Shown here piece by piece: positions 25,407 through 35,684 of a stretch of 64,000 nucleotides of DNA. This stretch comes from Bdellovibrionales bacterium (lineage in GTDB: Bacteria > Bdellovibrionota > Bacteriovoracia > Bacteriovoracales > Bacteriovoracaceae). The notes beneath the pieces were generated by a model. It ran no database searches, was not told where the DNA came from, and was given only the letters and a program-made list of their open reading frames with translations. How positions within the stretch are numbered: the first letter of the stretch is position 1; the number at the start of each line of letters is the position of its first letter. The DNA lies in contig JABGUH010000046.1 of the NCBI GenBank assembly GCA_018646675.1, positions 1 to 64,000 on the forward strand, in the 5' to 3' direction. Both the position numbers and the translations under genes were made by a program.

Positions 25407-28400
25407 CTATGCAAAAAATTGTTGATAGACCTCTTTAGTGTCCTTTAACAAGGCACTCAACTCCGTCTCACCATTATCAACACTGGCCAACATCTTCTGT
25501 TGAGCCTGATAATCCTTATTTGCAATTCCAGCCCGTCCCTGCAGACGTCGCCAGTTACGTCGTCTCTCAACAACAAAGAGTACCATCATACGTGAGATCG
25601 CCATTCGGCGTTTTTTACCAACCTTGTCCACTAGATCAACATAGACCCCATGCTCAGGGATGTAGGATCGATGCTGCAAGTTTAGGAAGTTGCGGTCATT
25701 AATATCCTGCTGGCCAATTCGTAAAATAATCTCCTCTAAAGAGATCCTCTCTTGAGTGGCTGGATCTTTAATCTTCAGAAAGTGCTTACGAAAGCGCCCC
25801 TCTGTTGCTGCCCATTGAACAGGAGTATAGTTATATACTTCCCCATTTTCATCCTTCTTAGTCATCCAGTCACGACCGGTCAACGGATTGCCTTTAAGGT
25901 CAAAGCACTCACTCTCCATCTCTCCCATTTTAGGATCAAAGGTGAATTCCGGCATTGCACGACAGTCACGGGCCATCTTGGTCTGTGAGGCAGAACGATC
26001 ATCACCAATGCCATGTTCTGGCTGACATGGTGTGTAGGCTTGAAGAAAGGCTGATCCACGATAGAGTAGACCATCAAGTACCGCTTGATAGAATTTGGCA
26101 CTATTGGCAATTGAGACACAAGCGACAAATGGCGATCCATGTCCAGCCGCCAAAATTTGTGCCACCTCTTTTCTCTCGGTTAACTTACCTCGATGATACT
26201 GGCCATATTGGTTCATATCAAAGCCACCTGGCATGATCGAGCTGTCAGAGTTCTGGCCACCAGTATTGGAGTAGACCTGAGTATCTAACATCAGTATATG
26301 CATATTAGGTCGCCCCTGCAGCATGGTTTTAGAGACGTTTTGGAAGCCAATGTCCCCCAACGCACCATCGCCACCAACTCCCCACACTTTAGGTAACTCC
26401 TGAACCTCTTGAGTGGTCATCATCTCTTCACCAAAGTGGGTGTAGTTGCCGTAGTGCTCAGCGGAAAAATTGGTATCACAGCTTAGGATATGATTTGCCA
26501 AACGTTCTGGCAGAATTGAGCGGCGAGTATGGTCCAAAATAAAGCTTTCGGCCACCAACCAGCCAATGGTAGCTCCATCTTGAAATAGGGAGTTCATCCA
26601 AGGATAGGTGTGAGGGTTTGCCGGGTGAGTAGAGCCATAGACGGTATTACAACCAGTACTGGCAGTCATGGCCATGACTGACATCCCTTCAAACTTCCCT
26701 TCCACCACCTGCAACTTACGGTGGTTGGCACTATCGGTATTTAGCACCAAGGCAATGGCATCGATAATATCACTATCGCTACCCTTAAACTCCTGCTCGA
26801 TACGACGTTTGCTATCCTCTGGGGTATCACTACCGTAACCCATAATTAGGTGGAGGACAGAGAGGCGTAACTGCTGATAGGCATCAGGTGCCTCTTCACG
26901 CAGTTTGGCCAGAGCGGCAGCACCGTTTTGCTTAATATTAGCTGCCATTTTGGCCAAGCGATCTGATCGTTTGGCATAGATTGGTCCCATCAAGGCGTGA
27001 GTCATGGAGACTACGCCTCTGAGGATCGACTTCTCTCCACAGCCTGCACAGGAACCATCACCAGAGGTAAAAGAGCCGTAGTGATCTTGATTCATCAGAT
27101 GGTTATGTAAAATAGCGGAGCGAACTTCACTTAAGTTATTCTCATCATACTTACCCATGAACTGAGTCGGGGTAGTAGGTAGAATATCCAAAAACTTCTC
27201 TGCACTCATATGATCGCCACGAATCTGATCACTCTCCACTTCCATTGCTAGCGCATTATGGTCACCACAGGCATCAACACATTCACCACACCCTTTACAT
27301 AGATCACTAACAAAGATGGAGAAGAGTCCGCCACTGCCGGCATTCGCTTTTTCCATCATCTGAAAGGCAGGACGAGTCTTGCCATAACCAACAGGAAGAA
27401 TTGAGGTGATCTTCTTGATCTCTTCTACGGTCTCGCCAGACACTCCGACACCTTCAACTGCACTTAATAACAGTTGTTCAAATGGTGCTACCGGATCTTT
27501 TTTGGCGGCAATCTCACTGCTGATCTGCTCGCGCACTTTGGAGGTGATCCCATCTACCGCATCCAACAGCTTGCTCCGATCACTATTGTTAGCAATGTAG
27601 CCATCAAAGATCGTTTTAATCAGCGATGGAATCTCTTGTACTGTATTGGGAAGTGCCGTATCGGGACAGACCTCAATACAGGCCATACACTGAGTACAGT
27701 TATATGGGTTGTAGACTGGTACATTAATCCGGGCAACAAACTTAGAGATGTTGGCCCCAGTGGCCATCGGAATTATCCCGGTGGCGGTCTGGGCAGTACT
27801 CTTTTGATCATCGGACTTGCCACCCAAGTATTGATCCTGGTAGCTGTCAAAGCGATAGATGGGATCAACTACTTTAGCAGAGTCGGAAGCGCAGGTGGCA
27901 CAGCTCTCGGGGCGTGGGTTAAGGAGATCTCCAGTCATCATGGAGAGGTCGACATCATCAATATTGCCGTGAGAAATATTAATAACATCTTCAAAGCCAG
28001 ACTTCATAACTTCTAAGTTGCTATCAACAACGCTCTGTCCCAACTTGCCAAACTTCTTTTTGTATTGGGTAAGAACTGCATCCAAAAAGGTCGCTTGATT
28101 AATCCCGTGATCATCTAAGAAGACACTAGTTTTAAAGAAGGCACCTAAAAAGCTGTTACCCTGCATCCTCGTCTGTAACTCTGGTGACGGAGTGTGCTTT
28201 TTCGCAATATCAAACCCGGCCAAGGTATAAAACTTAATTTTCTTATCAATTAACTCTTGGCGAAAACGCTTGGGAATTCGTTGCCACACATGCTCTGCCT
28301 TTAAATTGGACTCCCAGATAAAGACACCCCCATCTTTCAGTCCAACTAACGGATTGGTATGAGTGAAAATTTTAGGATCACAACACAGAACGGCATCCAC

Positions 28401-30023
28401 ATGCTTTAGATCGCAATTAACTCGAATACGGTCCCGGGCCGCCACTAAAAAGTAGTTGGTTGGTGCCCCTTTTTTCTCCGAGCCATACTTGGGATTAGCT
28501 GAGATATGGATCACCTGTGGATTATCATCGGTGGCATACTTGGAGACATGAGATAGAGTTCCCATAATCTCGGCCATATTTTTTCCGGTGGTAATCGCTC
28601 CCCATCCGCCGATAGAGTGAATTCTGACGGCGATTGCACTATCGGGTAGAAAGCTTGGAGTCTCTTTGGCCTTTACTTCATAGGGATGGTTGGCGCCAAC
28701 GTAGAAGAAGTTACTCTCTTTGACACTCTTGCCATCTTGACGATTAATCTTACCACGAACGAATTGGTAGATGCCCAAAATGCCTTCGGGACGAAAATCA
28801 CGTGACCCTAATCCATAAACTCCCTCCAACACGCGAGGTATTCTATCGACTGCTAAGGCTGGAACTCCGGGGTGTACTTCGCTACCACCGGTACTATTCT
28901 CCCTTGCCTTCGAGAGCGCGGTCCTAATATCACGAGCGATCGGACCGGCACCACTGCTAGGCTCATCGGTTCGCTCTAACACCACAACATTTTTCTTCCC
29001 GGCCAGAGCATTGATAATTGCCTTCTCAGGAAAGGGACGAATGACATTCAGATGTATGATGCCGATATCATCTCCATACTGCTCTTTGATATGATCAACA
29101 CCCGCTTCCATGTTTTCAGCACTGGAGCCCAGGCTGAGAATAACCGTGTCGGCATTTTCACAGTTATACTGGGAGATCAGTCCATAACTACGTCCTGTCA
29201 ATTTAGCAAACTCTGCATATGCCTCTTCCAGATACTCAAGAATGTAGTCGTTAAATGCTATTCGACGGGCGATAATTCCTGTCATGTAGTGCTCTTGGTT
29301 CTGTACTGGCCCCAGTAGAATTGGCTTTGCCCGATCATACATTACCGGCACTCTTCGCCGCTTGGGACCAAACAGCTCATACTGATGATCGTTGGGAGTA
29401 TCAACGATATCTGCGGGGTGACCTAAAAATTCGCGCAAGAGATCTGACTCTAACTCTAAAAAGGTTCGCTCCAAGTGAGTGGTTAAAAATCCATCCTGGA
29501 CATTCATTCCTGGAGTCAGTGATTTTTCCGCCACCTTCCTTAAGATAACCGACTGATCCACCGCCTGTTGAGCGTCTTTGGCCATCAATATTGTCCAGCC
29601 GGTATCAAGTGCTGCCATCACGTCGTCGTGAGCACAGTGAACATTTAGTGCATGTTTAGTTAGGGCACGGGCGCCAACATTTAACACCATGGTCGAAAGT
29701 TTTCCTGGAGCGTGGTAGTACTGTTCAATACCATAGACAACACCTTGGCCGGAGGTAAAGTTGGAGACTCTCTTGCCGGTGGTGGACATGGCAATTGCCC
29801 CACCTTGAGCAGCATGCTCTCCCTCAGTCTCCACTGCGCGGCCAAACTCACCAAAAACATTTAAGACACCGGTACTAACCGAAGTCTCAAAATTCTCCCC
29901 CTGTTCGGTACTGGGAGTGATGGGATAGAAGACACCGCAATCAGAGATCCGTGCTTCAGTTTTGGCGACTAATTGGTTGCCGTTGGTGGTGACCCGCTTG
30001 CCGGGATACTTAACTTCACTCAT
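25407..30023 (-). CDS. nifJ: Pyruvate:ferredoxin (flavodoxin) oxidoreductase, enlarged
   Basis: A single-chain PFOR that oxidises pyruvate to acetyl-CoA and CO2 and reduces ferredoxin or flavodoxin. Order of parts: N-terminal pyrimidine domain ('FYPITPSTEQGE'), transketolase-C-like and gamma domains, a 4Fe-4S motif near residue 773 ('CTQCMACIEVC'), a second near 908 ('CKGCGECVDAC'), then the TPP domain with 'CAGCGEKS' near 990 and 'GGDGALGDIG' near 1216. At 1538 residues it exceeds the usual 1170-1230; extra length lies between the two clusters (about 135 residues apart rather than about 55) and at the C-terminus. ATG has AAGGAG upstream. A 2-oxoacid other than pyruvate is possible. Confidence 0.9.
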   Translation of the reverse strand: MSEVKYPGKRVTTNGNQLVAKTEARISDCGVFYPITPSTEQGENFETSVSTGVLNVFGEFGRAVETEGEHAAQGGAIAMSTTGKRVSNFTSGQGVVYGIEQYYHAPGKLSTMVLNVGARALTKHALNVHCAHDDVMAALDTGWTILMAKDAQQAVDQSVILRKVAEKSLTPGMNVQDGFLTTHLERTFLELESDLLREFLGHPADIVDTPNDHQYELFGPKRRRVPVMYDRAKPILLGPVQNQEHYMTGIIARRIAFNDYILEYLEEAYAEFAKLTGRSYGLISQYNCENADTVILSLGSSAENMEAGVDHIKEQYGDDIGIIHLNVIRPFPEKAIINALAGKKNVVVLERTDEPSSGAGPIARDIRTALSKARENSTGGSEVHPGVPALAVDRIPRVLEGVYGLGSRDFRPEGILGIYQFVRGKINRQDGKSVKESNFFYVGANHPYEVKAKETPSFLPDSAIAVRIHSIGGWGAITTGKNMAEIMGTLSHVSKYATDDNPQVIHISANPKYGSEKKGAPTNYFLVAARDRIRVNCDLKHVDAVLCCDPKIFTHTNPLVGLKDGGVFIWESNLKAEHVWQRIPKRFRQELIDKKIKFYTLAGFDIAKKHTPSPELQTRMQGNSFLGAFFKTSVFLDDHGINQATFLDAVLTQYKKKFGKLGQSVVDSNLEVMKSGFEDVINISHGNIDDVDLSMMTGDLLNPRPESCATCASDSAKVVDPIYRFDSYQDQYLGGKSDDQKSTAQTATGIIPMATGANISKFVARINVPVYNPYNCTQCMACIEVCPDTALPNTVQEIPSLIKTIFDGYIANNSDRSKLLDAVDGITSKVREQISSEIAAKKDPVAPFEQLLLSAVEGVGVSGETVEEIKKITSILPVGYGKTRPAFQMMEKANAGSGGLFSIFVSDLCKGCGECVDACGDHNALAMEVESDQIRGDHMSAEKFLDILPTTPTQFMGKYDENNLSEVRSAILHNHLMNQDHYGSFTSGDGSCAGCGEKSILRGVVSMTHALMGPIYAKRSDRLAKMAANIKQNGAAALAKLREEAPDAYQQLRLSVLHLIMGYGSDTPEDSKRRIEQEFKGSDSDIIDAIALVLNTDSANHRKLQVVEGKFEGMSVMAMTASTGCNTVYGSTHPANPHTYPWMNSLFQDGATIGWLVAESFILDHTRRSILPERLANHILSCDTNFSAEHYGNYTHFGEEMMTTQEVQELPKVWGVGGDGALGDIGFQNVSKTMLQGRPNMHILMLDTQVYSNTGGQNSDSSIMPGGFDMNQYGQYHRGKLTERKEVAQILAAGHGSPFVACVSIANSAKFYQAVLDGLLYRGSAFLQAYTPCQPEHGIGDDRSASQTKMARDCRAMPEFTFDPKMGEMESECFDLKGNPLTGRDWMTKKDENGEVYNYTPVQWAATEGRFRKHFLKIKDPATQERISLEEIILRIGQQDINDRNFLNLQHRSYIPEHGVYVDLVDKVGKKRRMAISRMMVLFVVERRRNWRRLQGRAGIANKDYQAQQKMLASVDNGETELSALLKDTKEVYQQFFA

Positions 30024-30359
30024 TTTACTGGACTCCTTTTTAACCTTCCAGGTTAGTTATGCTTTGCTATCTTGAGTTCCTCCCAAAATAGCAGTTAGAT
30101 ACGATGCTTTCAGTGCTTAACATAGTGAAAATTAGCTAACAAAAAGGGTAACACAGATGGTATGCCATAGAAAGTGGACAATTTAGCAACAAATGTCATA
30201 TTTTGCTGCTGACAGGATAACTCTTGGCGATCTCTCCTCCCCCCTTCAACGCAGTGAAATAACAACATTTTTCTCCCTCCCCAATAACTTATCAAAACTA
30301 TCCACTATGATATTTCAATTAACGATTAGAATGGATATGTCGATACATCTGATAGAGAA
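30024..30359. other. 336-bp divergent intergenic region
   Basis: Separates the PFOR gene (minus) from a plus-strand lipoprotein gene. It carries the PFOR ribosome site AAGGAG (near 30034) and presumably both promoters, but I can name no convincing -35/-10 pair. A 61-codon minus ORF inside it lacks coding character. I see no RNA gene. Confidence 0.4.
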
Positions 30360-32951
30360 GTGAAAGTTACTATAATGAGGGATATTACCGTGACTAGCAA
30401 CAAACAGGCAGATCGCTCCTATCAAATAGTCACAATCCTGCTACTGACAATTATGCTCCTAGTCAGTGGCTGCGGCAGTAGTGGTGGAAAATCCACCGTC
30501 AAATTTAATGCCTTTGAGTCAATCACCTCAGCCTTCAATAGCGCAGGTGAAAGCATTCTTGCCAACAACCCTGGCGGGATTATGCTATTTGGCCGGATGC
30601 ATGAAGATCCCGCCCAGAACTTTGCCTTGAGAATTACCGGTGCCGAGACCTCCAAAGAGCTAGATAGTGGGACTTGGGACTTTAGGGTTATTGCGTGGCA
30701 GGGGGAATATCAGCTAACTGGTACACCCAAGTGTGATCTAATTACCGGCATTGACCTTGAAGGTCAAGAAGTGAACATTGATCTATCAATTTCAGAGAGT
30801 AACTGTGAAGACACTATTGAGTTTAAGCCCTTAATGCTAATTACCTGTAAAGTTCCAGTGGGGGAGGTTAATAATCCAGGTGATTGTGCAGCGACCGAGA
30901 CAAGAGGTTCTGCCAAGAGCTTTAGAGTTTTCATACCTGAGTTGCAAGTAGATCACCAGCCTAACCCTCTTCACTCTCACTGCATTACCACTCAAACAAC
31001 AGATAATAGTGGCAATGTCAGCTCTCTAGACCCCGTCTATAGAATGGAAAAATCACCTGCCTACTCAATTCCCATTGAGACTAGTCACCCTCACAAAATT
31101 GAGGTCGGAATTAAAGCCTTTGAATCTAACAACTGTAGTGGAGCGGCAGAGGATTTTATTTTTTGGCATGGTTTAACTGGCCCGAGGAATGGAGCGAAAC
31201 ATCAATATGATACTACCGATACATACCATAAGATTTATATGCAGAGTGGATCGGGAGGAACACACAACAATTGGGTAACAATTTCAGATGATATTATAGA
31301 TACCAGCAACGTGGCAATTAATGGTCGCCCCTTTCACTCCTATCTTCAAATTGTCAATATCACCTCTGGTAGCGATGGGGAGTTCACCGAACTAGCTACC
31401 TCAGGCTCATTTTCCGAACAGGAGTTAACTGGTGGTGATAATATTGTCTGGGCCGTTATGGCCGGAACCTCTGACGCTGCCTGTGGTACAAATATTGGTA
31501 CCTATGGTTGGGGTAGTGTTGAGATGGCCACCAGTGGTGCTATTAGCAAAATTGTTTTAGATCTGAAAAATCCCATTCTGGGAACTTTTAACAACACAAC
31601 TAATAGCTATTTAAACAATCCGGCCATAACCAGTGGTGGTAATACCTTCTGTCGAATTCAAGTGGTACGTCTTCCAGAGATTGATAACCTTGAGGTTGTG
31701 GGAGAAACGGACAGTGATACAGAAATATCAAGGTTATCAATCTCTCCCCCAGAATTTGATATGGCAAGTGGTACAGGAGGTATTCTCCCGCTTAAGATTA
31801 ACGAAATCTTGAAAGTAACAAATGGTGTTGCCTTGAAGCTTAATGCTAAGGGCAAGGGATTTAAGGGGGGCCATGAGGATAGTCTTGGAGACTGTGACAG
31901 TGGGGGTTTCGGGGATGGTTATCAAGGAAAGCTCTCTCCCGAAAGTGATGTTAACAGTAACAATTCATCTGGAGGTGCTCCAAGTGCCGATAGCCGCTTA
32001 AGTTACAGTGGTGGTGGTGGAGCAGGCTATGTTGATGGCGAATACATACCTGGTGGATCATCATCTTCTTCTGGTATAGCACTAAATGGATGTAAACCCT
32101 ATAATCGCTGTATGCTACTTGGTGGCGGTGGCGGTGGCGGTTGTGGTAAAGATGCAACCGGCGGCAATGGCGGTGGAGTAATCCTACTCCATGCCAATTC
32201 GGTTGAAGGAAAAATTGAAATAGATATTAGTGGAGGTGATGGATCTGCAGGAATAACATCATCAGCCGATGTCACTTCCGGTCTGAGCGGAGGTGGCGGA
32301 GGAGGTGGCGGCATGGCCCTAGTGATGACCGATAGAATGGATAATGCATTTACCAATCCGGAACTAAATATATCAAAGGATGGCGGTAATGGAGAGATTA
32401 CTAGTGGTGATGCCATTAGTGGTGGTGCAGGTTATGGTATGGTCAGCATTACAAGCGGGGGAATGGATTCAAATAACGCTGACAATTTGGCCCCGCACAT
32501 CTCAGTTGATTTTGATTATTACCCGAACGGAACACCAGCTTCTCCATATCGACTGGCCGAAAGAGATGACATGCCTAGTGCAGTTAGTGGCTATAGCTTA
32601 AATCAGATGGAGGCATACTATCCCATGATGAATCAAACAGGATTCTATATTCCCACCGATGCAGCGGAGCTACCGATTGATATAGCCTTTTCCATTACTT
32701 CCGGAACTAATATCTCCCTTGGAGTTGTCAGGGTTACTTCCAGTACAAGTACTAGTATAACGACTCAATACCATGTCGAAAAAAGTGGAGGGGGCACGGT
32801 CACTCAAACGGGAAACGGAATTATGCTGACTGATGGTTATCCAGGCCAGGATGTTAACAGTGATGGAGCCACTTATGACTTTTTTGCTAAAGGTAGTAAT
32901 AATAATTTCAGACTAGTCTTTCCCGGAGGAGCAGTCCGCATTACAAAATAG
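30360..32951 (+). CDS. Large glycine-rich surface lipoprotein
   Basis: An 863-residue lipoprotein: lipobox 'LLVSGC' (C38) followed by 'GSSGGKS'. Residues up to about 470 look beta-rich with scattered Cys. A second region (about 480-700) is extremely Gly/Ser-rich with runs of seven to eight Gly, resembling glycine-rich adhesin or flexible surface-linker segments. The last 130 residues are again Ser/Thr-rich. The start is either GTG 30360 or ATG 30375; neither has a good ribosome site. It is a monocistronic plus-strand gene. Attachment to surfaces or cells is a reasonable guess, not shown. Confidence 0.78.
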   Translation: MKVTIMRDITVTSNKQADRSYQIVTILLLTIMLLVSGCGSSGGKSTVKFNAFESITSAFNSAGESILANNPGGIMLFGRMHEDPAQNFALRITGAETSKELDSGTWDFRVIAWQGEYQLTGTPKCDLITGIDLEGQEVNIDLSISESNCEDTIEFKPLMLITCKVPVGEVNNPGDCAATETRGSAKSFRVFIPELQVDHQPNPLHSHCITTQTTDNSGNVSSLDPVYRMEKSPAYSIPIETSHPHKIEVGIKAFESNNCSGAAEDFIFWHGLTGPRNGAKHQYDTTDTYHKIYMQSGSGGTHNNWVTISDDIIDTSNVAINGRPFHSYLQIVNITSGSDGEFTELATSGSFSEQELTGGDNIVWAVMAGTSDAACGTNIGTYGWGSVEMATSGAISKIVLDLKNPILGTFNNTTNSYLNNPAITSGGNTFCRIQVVRLPEIDNLEVVGETDSDTEISRLSISPPEFDMASGTGGILPLKINEILKVTNGVALKLNAKGKGFKGGHEDSLGDCDSGGFGDGYQGKLSPESDVNSNNSSGGAPSADSRLSYSGGGGAGYVDGEYIPGGSSSSSGIALNGCKPYNRCMLLGGGGGGGCGKDATGGNGGGVILLHANSVEGKIEIDISGGDGSAGITSSADVTSGLSGGGGGGGGMALVMTDRMDNAFTNPELNISKDGGNGEITSGDAISGGAGYGMVSITSGGMDSNNADNLAPHISVDFDYYPNGTPASPYRLAERDDMPSAVSGYSLNQMEAYYPMMNQTGFYIPTDAAELPIDIAFSITSGTNISLGVVRVTSSTSTSITTQYHVEKSGGGTVTQTGNGIMLTDGYPGQDVNSDGATYDFFAKGSNNNFRLVFPGGAVRITK

Positions 32952-33052
32952 ATAGGACTAATTATATCTATCCACATGGGCGCCACTGTAGAGCTATTCA
33001 ACAAGATAATTTAATGGAATTGGCTTATTAGATAGAGTAGATACTTGGAGGA

Positions 33053-33310
33053 CTAATCTTCTAAATTCATCAAAGGGATCATCAACTCTTCCGGATAGGC
33101 TTGGGCCACTTCAACTCTCCCCTCATCCTCAGCAGTTGCTTGCTCACCAAGTTGAGTTTCATCGATCGTCACCCCATCATGCCAGAGCTGGGATTTAACC
33201 ACCATCAGGTTTTTGTGATGGTTCTCCTTGAAAGTGCTTTGAGCAAATGAGCTGGTAGCGAACATAGTGATCAAAACTAATATTGCTGTAAACATTTTTG
33301 ACACTTTCAT
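33053..33310 (-). CDS. Small exported protein, 85 residues
   Basis: Signal peptide (1-23, ending 'SSFAQ') followed by about 62 mostly acidic residues ('GEQATAEDEGRVEVAQ'). No Cys, no family recognised. The ATG is preceded by GGAGAGAG, which supports translation. It stands alone between a plus-strand lipoprotein gene and the capD-like gene. Confidence 0.68.
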   Translation of the reverse strand: MKVSKMFTAILVLITMFATSSFAQSTFKENHHKNLMVVKSQLWHDGVTIDETQLGEQATAEDEGRVEVAQAYPEELMIPLMNLED

Positions 33311-33435
33311 CGCTCTCTCCTCTCTTAACTGGGTAAAATCAGTAGTCTTTCTCCCCTACCACTCTATCTACTGATATTAGTTGCAGGATGGATGCCAAAA
33401 TCAAAAAGATTGTTACTTTACAAGGAAAAAACAGG

Positions 33436-35346
33436 CTACTGAACCACCGGGTCAACTTCTAGGGACTTTGCCCCCACAGTGGGATTGGGAAGATATTCTG
33501 GAACTAGGCGCACCAGTGAAGCTCGAATCTGATCGGCATCACCAGCACTTTTAATTAGAGAGTCCACCTCACTCATCACCTGAGACTGCACACTGCGCGC
33601 ACGGGCGACACGAACCATCTGATGAGCAGTTGGCAGGGTATTTTCACTAGTAACCAGTAACTCCTCGTAGAGCTTCTCACCAGGACGTAGGCCGGTATAC
33701 TTAATATCAATATCATCCCCAATCGTCAGACCAGATAGTTTAATTAGCTCTCGGGCCAGATCATCGATCTTTACTGGCTCGCCCATATCCAACAGCAGAA
33801 TCTCCCCGCCATTACCGAGTGATCCTGCCTGTAACACCAATTGAGTTGCTTCGGGAATCGACATAAAGTAGCGGGTCACCTCGGGGTGAGTTACCGTCAC
33901 TGGCCCTCCGGTTCTGATCTGCTCCATAAAATGGGGAATGACCGAACCGGCACTTCCTAGCACATTACCAAAGCGCAGAGTAACAAATTGAGTGCTCCCC
34001 TGTTGCTGCATCATCTGGCAGATCATCTCCGCCACCCGCTTGGTGGCACCCATCACATTAGTAGGATTCACCGCTTTATCAGTGGAGATCATGACAAATT
34101 TTTTAACACTATGTTGAACCGACTCTTCGGCAACGATCCTAGTACCCATCACATTGGTCTTAATCGCCTCATGGGGATTTTGCTCCATCATCGGCACATG
34201 CTTATAGGCGGCGGCATGAAAAATCATATCGGGACGATAGGTGGCAAGCACCTCTTTTACCCGGGCCCGCTCCCGTACATCTCCCACCACTGGAATGATC
34301 TCAATCGATCCAAATTGACGTTTAAGCTCTTTTTCAGTCCGATAGATAAATAGCTCACAACTCTCAAACAGAATTAAACGGGTGGGATTAAATAGCAGAA
34401 TCTGTCTACAAAGTTCCGAGCCGATTGAGCCACCGGCCCCAGTTACCATGATCACCTGATCTGTTAACATCTGCCCAATAGCAGGCTGATCCAACTCCAC
34501 CGGCTTTCGCCCCAATAGATCTTCAATCGCCACCGGCCGTAACTGGGAGACCTGAACTTTGCCATCCACCAAATCCTTCAGTGCCGGCAACGATTTTACC
34601 TCTAAGTTCAACTGCATGCAGAGACTAACAATCAGTCGGATCTCTTTCGAGGTAGCAGTGGGTATCGCAATAATAATATTCGTTACATTAAATTTATCTA
34701 CCCAGCGCTCTAGTGCTGAAATTTCACCCAAAACAGAGACACCGTGAATCGTACGGTAGTGGTTGGCAATATCATCATCTAAAAAACCAACCACATGTAA
34801 CATCGAGGTCTGCTCTCGTTTTAGCTCTCTTAACAGCTGCTCTCCAGCACTACCGGCACCAATAATCAGCGTATTGATGTAATCCATCCCTCTATTTTTG
34901 CGACCGCTTTCACGTAACAAACGATAGTAGAAGCGCCCTCCCCCCAACATCGCCAAGGTGATAAACCAATCGATAATAAAGGCAGATCTAGGAACCGATT
35001 GGGCCCGCTGCCAAAAAAAGATTACTCCCAAAGAGACCAGTACCGACAGAGATGACGCCTTGATAATCAGAGTCAAATCAGGAATACTGGCGAACTGCCA
35101 GATCCCTCGTGATAGACGCATTAGATGGAAAATAACCATCTTTACCGCGAAGACAACTAGTATAAAATCCAGCAGATTTTCAAAACCAAACAGATTAGAA
35201 TCAAAAGAGCCAAAGCGAATAACCAGGGCCAAAGGAAAGGAGATTAGAGCAACGACAGCATCAAATAGCCCCGAAAGAATGAGCTTACGGCGAGTAGATT
35301 GCCGACGAATAATATTAATGAATTTTGCTCTACCTAGATCCAGCAT
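33436..35346 (-). CDS. FlaA1/CapD-type nucleotide-sugar 4,6-dehydratase
   Basis: A membrane-bound short-chain dehydrogenase of the WbpM/PglF/CapD group, which converts UDP-GlcNAc to a 4-keto-6-deoxy sugar for surface glycans. Architecture in 636 residues: four membrane segments (about 25-45, 57-77, 93-112, 122-138), a first Rossmann-like domain 'IIGAGSAGEQLL' (161-172), and a second with 'VTGAGGSIGSELCRQIL' near 300. The active-site segment is 'STDKAVNPTNVMGATK', with Met-x3-Lys in place of Tyr-x3-Lys as in this group. 'GLRPGEKLYEELL' follows. There is no glycan cluster around it, so the product pathway is unknown. Confidence 0.92.
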   Translation of the reverse strand: MLDLGRAKFINIIRRQSTRRKLILSGLFDAVVALISFPLALVIRFGSFDSNLFGFENLLDFILVVFAVKMVIFHLMRLSRGIWQFASIPDLTLIIKASSLSVLVSLGVIFFWQRAQSVPRSAFIIDWFITLAMLGGGRFYYRLLRESGRKNRGMDYINTLIIGAGSAGEQLLRELKREQTSMLHVVGFLDDDIANHYRTIHGVSVLGEISALERWVDKFNVTNIIIAIPTATSKEIRLIVSLCMQLNLEVKSLPALKDLVDGKVQVSQLRPVAIEDLLGRKPVELDQPAIGQMLTDQVIMVTGAGGSIGSELCRQILLFNPTRLILFESCELFIYRTEKELKRQFGSIEIIPVVGDVRERARVKEVLATYRPDMIFHAAAYKHVPMMEQNPHEAIKTNVMGTRIVAEESVQHSVKKFVMISTDKAVNPTNVMGATKRVAEMICQMMQQQGSTQFVTLRFGNVLGSAGSVIPHFMEQIRTGGPVTVTHPEVTRYFMSIPEATQLVLQAGSLGNGGEILLLDMGEPVKIDDLARELIKLSGLTIGDDIDIKYTGLRPGEKLYEELLVTSENTLPTAHQMVRVARARSVQSQVMSEVDSLIKSAGDADQIRASLVRLVPEYLPNPTVGAKSLEVDPVVQ

Positions 35347-35454
35347 AACGTAAAAAAATCTCTCTTTTTAGTGTAGATCAACTTAGCAGCTTTACCACTA
35401 CATTTTAAGACCCTGCGTGTTATAAGAGGGAGCGATGAGAGGTTTAGGAAGCGA

Positions 35455-35625
35455 CTAATTGTCCAAGATGTCCAGCCACCTCCCAAATAATATATCTGAG
35501 GCCAACTTGGGGGAGAGATTGTACATACTAGTTGGGGCGCCTATTCTAACTAATCCATTATGAGTGACAATTAGCTCAATATAATCACTTTTGGTAAATT
35601 GCAGCGCTGGCTTCTCAGGTGCCAT
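35455..35625 (-). CDS. Possible 56-residue small protein
   Basis: ATG 35625 has GAAGG five bases upstream, a good ribosome site. The protein runs 'MAPEKPALQFTKSDYIEL' and ends 'LASDILFGRWLDILDN', with amphipathic character and no signal peptide. The frame stays open upstream without a standard start until it enters the preceding gene, so a longer frameshifted form is possible. I recognise no family. Confidence 0.45.
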   Translation of the reverse strand: MAPEKPALQFTKSDYIELIVTHNGLVRIGAPTSMYNLSPKLASDILFGRWLDILDN

Positions 35626-35684
35626 AAATGCCTTCAACCGCTTAAACCCACCACTAAGATTACTCGTGATGATAAATTTATCAA

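Noticed and set aside
27474..28016. A 180-codon plus ORF inside the PFOR gene
   Set aside because: It is wholly antisense to well-conserved PFOR sequence and carries no domain.
30110..30295. A 61-codon minus ORF in the PFOR upstream region
   Set aside because: No ribosome site, odd composition and no similarity I can recognise; it lies where promoters are expected.
32099..32416. A 105-codon minus ORF with poly-proline runs
   Set aside because: It is the reverse reading of the glycine codons of the surface lipoprotein gene.
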